Shown in pieces: positions 58,473 through 64,000 of a stretch of DNA of 64,000 bases. Positions within the stretch are counted from its first letter, which is position 1. Each line of letters opens with the position of its first letter. This DNA is from Limonium bicolor (lineage: Eukaryota > Streptophyta > Magnoliopsida > Caryophyllales > Plumbaginaceae), in contig CM041782.1 of NCBI GenBank assembly GCA_023374045.1, forward strand, positions 249,331,882 to 249,395,881. Direction: 5' to 3'. Position numbers and translations under genes: made by a program. Below the pieces are notes generated by a model. That model was not told the origin of the DNA. It made no database searches and saw only the letters and a list, made by a program, of their open reading frames with translations.

Positions 58473-58866
58473 CCGACCGACCTTACACAAGGTTGGTCCA
58501 TTCCAGAACATATTACCGTCAAAAATTCTACTCCGACCGACCTTGCAAGTTCGGTCCACAAGATCGGTCTATTCCCGAGAGTTTTTCCCCTTTGAAAACT
58601 CAGGCCCGACCGATCTTGGCAAGTTCGGTCGCAAGATCGGTCGATTCCCGAGACTTACTTACGTACAAAGATTTAGGCATGACCGACCTTGTAAGTCCGG
58701 TCCCAAGGTCGGTCTATTCCAGAGACTCAATCCGTACTAAAAATCCATGCCCGACGACCTTGCAAGTCCGGTCCCCAAGGTCGGTCCATTCCAGAGACCA
58801 TTTCTCGCAGGGTAAACTGGGCTCGACCGACCTTGCAGGTCCGGTCCCCAAGGTCGGTCTGCTCTA
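58473..58866 (-). repeat. Six-unit hairpin array in E3 5' LTR
   Basis: Units with CCGACC...GGTCGG inverted repeats start at about 58473, 58533, 58606, 58679, 58750 and 58823, giving spacings of 60, 73, 73, 71 and 73 bp. An extra half unit precedes the array at about 58455. Confidence 0.92.
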
Positions 58867-60319
58867 GACCCTTGTTTTTAATTGTCCATTTAACTCCAAA
58901 CTTCACCTCATATATCCTAGTATGTTCTAACCTTATTTGGGCACTTCCAACACACCTTAAGACCTCCATTAAACTCCTTGAATCATTCATCACAAACCTC
59001 CTCAACCTTACACAAATTCCTATACAAAGGTTGGCACATGCAATACTTCTCCCTAAGTTTGCATGGGGTGTTTTATACCTATAACTTCCACTATTCCCAA
59101 ATGTTTTCTCACCACTACAACATCATCTCCCAAGCATCTTTTCTTCCTAACCAATACTTCTAGTTGATGTCTAAGTCCTTTTTGTTTCCTAGAACACCTA
59201 AGACATTACTTCTCCTCAAGTAAAACACCTAAACATTTTTAACACTTCCTAGTTCACCAAATCTTGTTTAAACACTTAGAACTTCTTGTACATTACCTAA
59301 ATTTTGACATGAAATCTCCTAGAACATTACTAAGCCAAAACACATTGTTTTCACCATTAAACAATCAAGAACACTAAAATCCGTCAAGAACATTCTTGTA
59401 CACAAAACTTCACTCATTTAACACTACATCACAATATAGTGCATAATTTAAATTGCTTGGCACTTAGGCCCTTAAATAACATGGCTCTTAGGCCCTTAAG
59501 ATGCATAAACCTTAAACACTGAATTTCTACAATATATTTGCCTTTGACCTGCAAATACACTCAACAACACATATGCCCTTTTACTAGTCTCCTTGAGAAC
59601 ATTTTTCTAAGTCATTCACCATTGGCTCCTTAGATTATTTTAATAAGCAATATAAGCTCATTTCTCCTAAGACATTAAACTAAATTAGGTTAGCATATTT
59701 ACCTCTTTTCCTCACAAACTTCTTTCTTGTTTCCTTGTTTAAAATCGGTAAGAGTGTTTGATTTTTTGTCAACTTCTAAACAATATACAAATAATGAAAT
59801 GAGTATACAAGCTTTAAGCTTCATCTCATTGTAAACCCTAGATACATATATTGTCTTAAAACATTTAGGTGATTGCTTTACCTTGGATATGAAAGAGAGT
59901 TTGGATATGTAGCAAGAGAGGACTCCACCAAGCCCTTGAAAGATTCAAATGAAGCTATAACAAGCAAGGTAAAGGGCACCATTAATGGTGTTTTTCGGAC
60001 AACATACAAACATGAAGGAAATGTTATTTTTCTTTGAGTTTCCTTACCTAGAAGCAAAGGAGAACAATAATATGTGAAAAGGTGAGCTCAAGCTCCTCCC
60101 ATGGAGATTCCTCTTGGCACCAAAATGGAGCTCTTGGAATTTTGAGAAGATAGGAATGAAGAGCTTGGCAAGACAAAGAGAATGACGGTCTTTGTTTTTG
60201 ATTTGGCAAAGTGAGCTAGGAGATAATGACAATGGAAGTTGGTGTTGGTGTTGGTACTATTGCAAAACCGTGAATGGAGGGCAAGAAGGAGGTAGAAGAG
60301 AGGTTGGAGACGTCGGAAA

Positions 60320-60385
60320 TGAAGAGGGAAAGAAGAGAATGAAGATAAGTAACTAGTTTTTGATATTTAAAGTAAAAGTAAATAG
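60320..60385 (-). promoter_or_regulatory. Putative core promoter of the E3 LTR
   Basis: In sense: CACTATTTACTTTTACTTTA with AAATATC, then a pyrimidine-rich ATCTTCATTCTCTTCTTTCC stretch. It corresponds to the zones in the C and D LTRs. The transcription start is not demonstrable here. Confidence 0.35.
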
Positions 60386-60993
60386 TGATTTGCTTTATTA
60401 CTTTACTTAGCCTATTTTTTTGTTTAAGTGTGGTGAGTCACCAAGAAAACCGGCCCCCATATTATACTAAGGGGTATTTTAGTCTTTGTTGACCAATTGT
60501 CACACTTATATTGACATATGTTATAAACTTGGTTAATTTGGTTACTATTCACAAAAACAAGGCACATAGTTATGAAATTTTTGATTTCCCATTGATTTAG
60601 ACTTCCTAATGTGATACTAAGTAGTACACATGTTAATTAAAGAGTAATGATGGACATTTAGCCACTCAAAACTCATTTACAAGTCAATTTTTCAAAAACG
60701 TGCTATAAGACTCCTTAAAGCACATTTTGTGTTTTAACTTGTTTTCAAGCTTGGTTTTCTTTGGTAATTGGTTTAATATGTTCATTAATATATAAATAAG
60801 GTCTTGTTAAGATCATTAGGTCTTAACCAAGCTTATCCCAAGCTTAGAGCACATTTTAGCCTTTATTGACCTTAAGGTATTTATTTGTGTTTTCTATGGT
60901 TTAAATTGTTTACTAATGTTCCTAAGACTATTTTTAGTCTTAATATACCATATTTTAGTGCTTAAACAACATACCTAGGTTTGGGGTATTTCA

Positions 60994-63356
60994 GTCATGG
61001 TGGAAATGTGGTTTGATCTTGTGCAAAGTGTGGTGAACAATGGAAATGTAATGCCTTGTGAAGGTTTAATTATTAACTTGTGGGAAAGACTTGAGGAGTG
61101 TGTGTAAAGGGGATGAGTGTGATGCAAAATGATGCTTTAGGAGTGGTTACCTTGTTGTGGAAGAACACTTTGGTTAGTGGAAGTTTTAAGTAAAAATTAC
61201 AAGTTACAAGTGTAAGTAAAATGTTCTAAGTGTTAAGGATTTAGTAAAAGTTTAACGAGTTTTTGGGATGATTAGAGAGGGTTTTAGTGTGCCAAAAAGA
61301 TGTTAAAACATGTGGGAAAACATGTGTAATTTATGGAAAAGATTGGGGTGAATCTGGAGTTCAAAATGAGAAGAAAAGCACTTTGAAAAATGGGGTCTGT
61401 TCTGGACCGCCCCTGTGGGGAGGTCCAGTGGAATTATGCAGCCGTAGGAGCTTCTGATGTGGACCGCCCCTGGGACCGCCCCAGTGGGGCGGTCCAGACC
61501 AGAGATGAAGAAAAAAATTTGTTTAAGGCTTCTAATGATGGGGGATTGAATGGTAATGGTTTTAGATGATGTTTAGGCCTTGTGTTGGTGACATGTAAAG
61601 GCCTTAAAGTGTGTAAACGAGTGTTAGATTGATGTGAGAGTTGTGAACTTAAGATCACAAGTGTAAAATTAAGTATAACGGGATGACGGGGTTAACTATG
61701 GGCGCATTGGTCGTTAAGCAATCATGTTACCCCAATGTAAATGAAAGTAATTGTAATGTTACCAGTTGTTCAAGGATTGTTCGAGGGACATAGGAGGACA
61801 CAATAGAGTGGACCTCGGTGACAGGTATGGTTTTCTTGCAACCTGTGTCCTACCGGATTACACCGGCTTGTATGTCAATGTGTTTTTCTGTATGTTTGCC
61901 ACATTTTAAGATAAAAACATGTAATGAGTTTACAGTTGTTTAATTACGGGGCATGCGTAGTTCTGATACCGTTTAGCTTTAAATATGTGCTAAACTTAAC
62001 TAACGACTCTAGGATTACATAATAGATCGGTGTTCGGATCTAACGACCCAAACCATGGGAACGTTCTAACCACGGCTATGCGTGAATTAGCTGTATGTTG
62101 TTTGTGTGTGTAAGTATGTTCACTACCCTTATGTGTGTCTAACTAGACCTAACCACCTATTTGTGAATTAATGTACTAAGTCCAATAATGGGACTCCTAA
62201 CAAGTGCTAACCGGGGAGTGAGGAGTCCGGTCTGTTCCGGCCACGCGTGTGAGTATGGGGGTCGTTGTCATATCAGGTTCGATCCTCTCTGTATGTTATG
62301 GTTGTTTCCTTTTTGGTTTCTAACCTTCCCTTTTGCTTAACCAAGGCTATTTTACTGACTCACGTCGGGCCATAGGGGCATACTATGTTTGTTCAGTGGC
62401 TTGGATTACTATATTCGATGCACCTTGGGATTAAGTTATCCGTTCATCTAACAGGACGGTAACGAGTTATGTAACCAGCTTATCATGAGTTTGGCAACAT
62501 TCTCTAGGCTCTACAAGTGAACTAACTATGTTTGGGTCGGTTCCTAAAGAGAACCGTTCCCGTTATGTTATGTGTTATTGTTGTACTACAATTCTTATTG
62601 CGATGTTGTGTTGTATGTACGTTGAAACGTGAAATGTGTTGTTATGTGGAGTATGCGGATCATGGATATGAATCCAGGTTATTAAAAGACGAATTTGAGT
62701 ATAACCCGACTAGTGGGTAGTGTCGTCTATTAGAGGAGAAACCCTCTAGGGTTAAAGAACACAATGAGCGATTTATCAAGTATAGAAGTGTTGATTGACT
62801 TGTTGAACCCCGTTGTTGTGGGTATGCAATGTCTTGTGTGTTTATAGTTTTCATGCATGAGTTGAATATAATCAACCGCATGTTTAGACGACAATTAGTT
62901 GTGCGTGGCCCGGTAGCATGCGGGCTGCATGATTACCATACCAGCAAAGGTGCTGAGCCCCCTGGGGGGCCACCCTTTCTTTCCTTTTCTATTTCAGGTA
63001 CAAGGAGCTGGAAGCCGTTCGAGAGTAGGACGGGGTAGTTGTTTGTATATGGGTAGTCATTCAAATTGAGTATGCATTGTAGGTGTAGTAAGACCGAAGT
63101 TGTTGTCGGCATTGGTTTGTAAATAGTCGGTACAGTTGGAATGTATATGTATATTGGTTGTTGTTAATAGAAAGGGATAGTATTGTGTAGTTGCTCGGGA
63201 ATCTAGTCCATCAGACTGATACAATGTATATGTATTAGCCTTGTTAGCCACGTAGGTGGTTAACGGCGTGTAACACCATTGAGTTAAGTAATGTGACGAG
63301 TTAAGTTTTCCGCTGCAGTCTGTTGTTAAGCGTATGGTTGTAGTTGGGGTGTTACA
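60994..63356 (+). repeat. Element D 5' LTR, third part
   Basis: The rest of the D LTR after E3, ending GGGGTGTTACA at 63356. It aligns with C LTR from about 38115 to 40664. It contains a two-unit hairpin array at 61404-61495, the CCGG-rich block with donor-like GT at 61825, a pyrimidine-AG site at 62996-62997 and the LTR-end hairpin at 63243-63264. No gene is seen. Confidence 0.9.
61404..61495 (+). repeat. Two-unit hairpin array in D LTR, 69-bp spacing
   Basis: The first unit is GGACCGCCCC..GGGGAGGTCC (61404-61426). The second is a perfect GGACCGCCCC/GGGGCGGTCC with loop AGT (61473-61495). The core word differs from all other elements here. Confidence 0.88.
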
Positions 63357-63361
63357 AAAAG

Positions 63362-63389
63362 TGGTATCAGAGCGAAGTATCGCCCTGAT
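63362..63389 (+). other. Element D primer binding site and overlapping hairpin
   Basis: TGGTATCAGAGC at 63362-63373, five bases from the LTR. The hairpin 63366-63389 has one A-C mismatch relative to C. Confidence 0.9.
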
Positions 63390-64000
63390 GACTGAATTGC
63401 CGAGCTTAGGAAGTACCGAGTTAGGATTTTAGTACCTTGGGGTTAAGGGTTGAGTGATAGCGTGAGATACGCTGGTTAAGAATTACCAGTGTGTACTGGA
63501 AACCTACGATCTCCTTCCCACCCTCCATAGTCCCTGTTTTATAACTCGGGAAAGAACGCCAGAGAGATGGAAGTCCTCTCTTACTCTGGAATACCCGATC
63601 TGGCTGTTATTAAGTATCTCTATAAGTACGGAGAACCTGTCACACGGTAGATCCCGAAAAGTGGGAATCCCGGAGACGGTTTCCATCTGAACAATGTTAA
63701 CCACATTTAATAGCGAAGAATGAAGAATATTGTGTATAGGAGAATAGAATTTCCGGCAACCTGGGTCGACATGCTGAGCAGTTGAGAACAACCAGCTTGC
63801 AACACACCAATCATGCAACAGGCAAGAAGTGAAGTAATGGAACCCGAGACGAGTGCCTACGGGACCACAAATGTTAAACAATGTCGCCAATGGTATACAA
63901 CCTACTAAGGAACTACAACGTAGTACCCAAACAAGAGAAAAGTCTCAGTAACCACGACAAATGCGTGGAACGGGCTACGAAGAAAATACAATACTAAGTA
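63390..64000 (+). mobile_element. Element D interior, start only
   Basis: Non-coding leader closely similar to 40698-41310 of C (for example CTTACTCTGGAATACCCGAT and CCGGCAACCTGGGTCGACAT). It continues past the right window edge, so whether D also lacks gag and pol cannot be judged here. Confidence 0.85.

Larger units (their letters stand above)
32699..60993 (-). mobile_element. Element E3: Ty3/gypsy chromovirus carrying an AlkB gene, split by element C
   Basis: Without the 14.1 kb C insertion, E3 is about 14.2 kb: two ~3.9 kb LTRs and a 6.4 kb interior at 50635-57062 on the minus strand. Interior order is primer site, gag (with intron-like segments), AlkB dioxygenase, then pol (protease to chromodomain-like tail), polypurine tract. 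It lies in the D LTR. The sequence after its right end begins GTCAT, but the left end with the matching duplication is deleted. Primer-site hairpin, leader start, LTR-end hairpin and LTR landmarks are shared with the LARDs A-D, so this family is the likely source of their proteins. Confidence 0.92.
57063..60993 (-). repeat. E3 5' LTR, complete
   Basis: A 3931-bp LTR from TGAAATACCCC (60993) to TGTTACA (57063) in sense. No gene is seen. It carries TGAGTCA at 60434-60440, a promoter-like zone at 60320-60385, the hairpin array at 58473-58866, a donor-like AG/GTATGG (GT at 58243-58242), a pyrimidine-AG at 57475-57474, the LTR-end hairpin at 57154-57175 (perfect 9-bp arms GTTAACCAC/GTGGTTAAC) and a short TA microsatellite near 57597. 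It is followed by GTCAT of element D. Confidence 0.94.

Noticed and set aside
58473..58866. Regularly spaced repeats resembling a CRISPR array
   Set aside because: Units are diverged palindromes inside a plant LTR, spacers are themselves similar, and there are no cas genes; the context is eukaryotic.
1..64000. Naming the plant species or family
   Set aside because: LTR retrotransposon sequence alone does not allow it without a database search.

Overview
The window looks like heterochromatic intergenic DNA from a flowering plant with a repeat-rich genome. I found no ordinary single-copy host gene. Nearly every base can be assigned to one of six Ty3/gypsy-type LTR retrotransposons stacked inside one another. 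All carry a primer site complementary to initiator tRNA-Met (TGGTATCAGAGC), LTRs of TGAAATACCC...TGTTACA type and, where coding, a chromovirus Pol with a C-terminal chromodomain-like tail (probably the Tekay/Del clade). The species cannot be named from the sequence alone.

Layout. Element A (minus strand) is the oldest: part of its non-coding interior is at 1-3435 and one ~4.1 kb LTR is at 3453-6109 plus 19563-21018. Element B (minus, 6110-19557) is a complete non-autonomous element with 4.1-4.2 kb LTRs and a 5.1 kb interior without gag or pol, i.e. a large retrotransposon derivative (LARD). It sits inside A's LTR with target duplication AAAGC. Element D (plus strand, LARD-type) starts at 21019, six bases short of the expected tip of A's LTR, and runs off the right edge. 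Its 5' LTR is split into 21019-22735, 32409-32698 and 60994-63356. The first gap is filled by E2 (22736-32408, minus), an autonomous-type element with decayed gag and pol. The second gap is filled by E3 (32699-60993, minus), another coding element. E3's 3' LTR is itself split by C (36080-50181, plus), a complete LARD with 4.6 kb LTRs and target duplication GTTAC.

The most unusual part is E3. Between its gag and pol, in the same orientation, lies an intact 220-codon reading frame for an AlkB-type 2-oxoglutarate/Fe(II) dioxygenase (54502-55164) with all catalytic residues. Its gag is interrupted by two small GT-AG segments that behave exactly like introns, and a third candidate intron would join gag to the AlkB exon. 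E3 shares LTR ends, a hairpin overlapping the primer site, the start of the leader, a 3'-terminal LTR hairpin and a duplicated polypurine motif with the LARDs A-D. E2 lacks several of these. E3-type elements are therefore the best candidate for the autonomous partner that mobilises the LARDs.

A second layer of structure is in the LTRs. B, C, D, E2 and E3 each carry an array of 2-6 GC-rich inverted repeats spaced about 60-75 bp (mostly 69-74 bp), with different core words in most families. E2 and C nevertheless share nearly the same cassette in otherwise unrelated LTRs.
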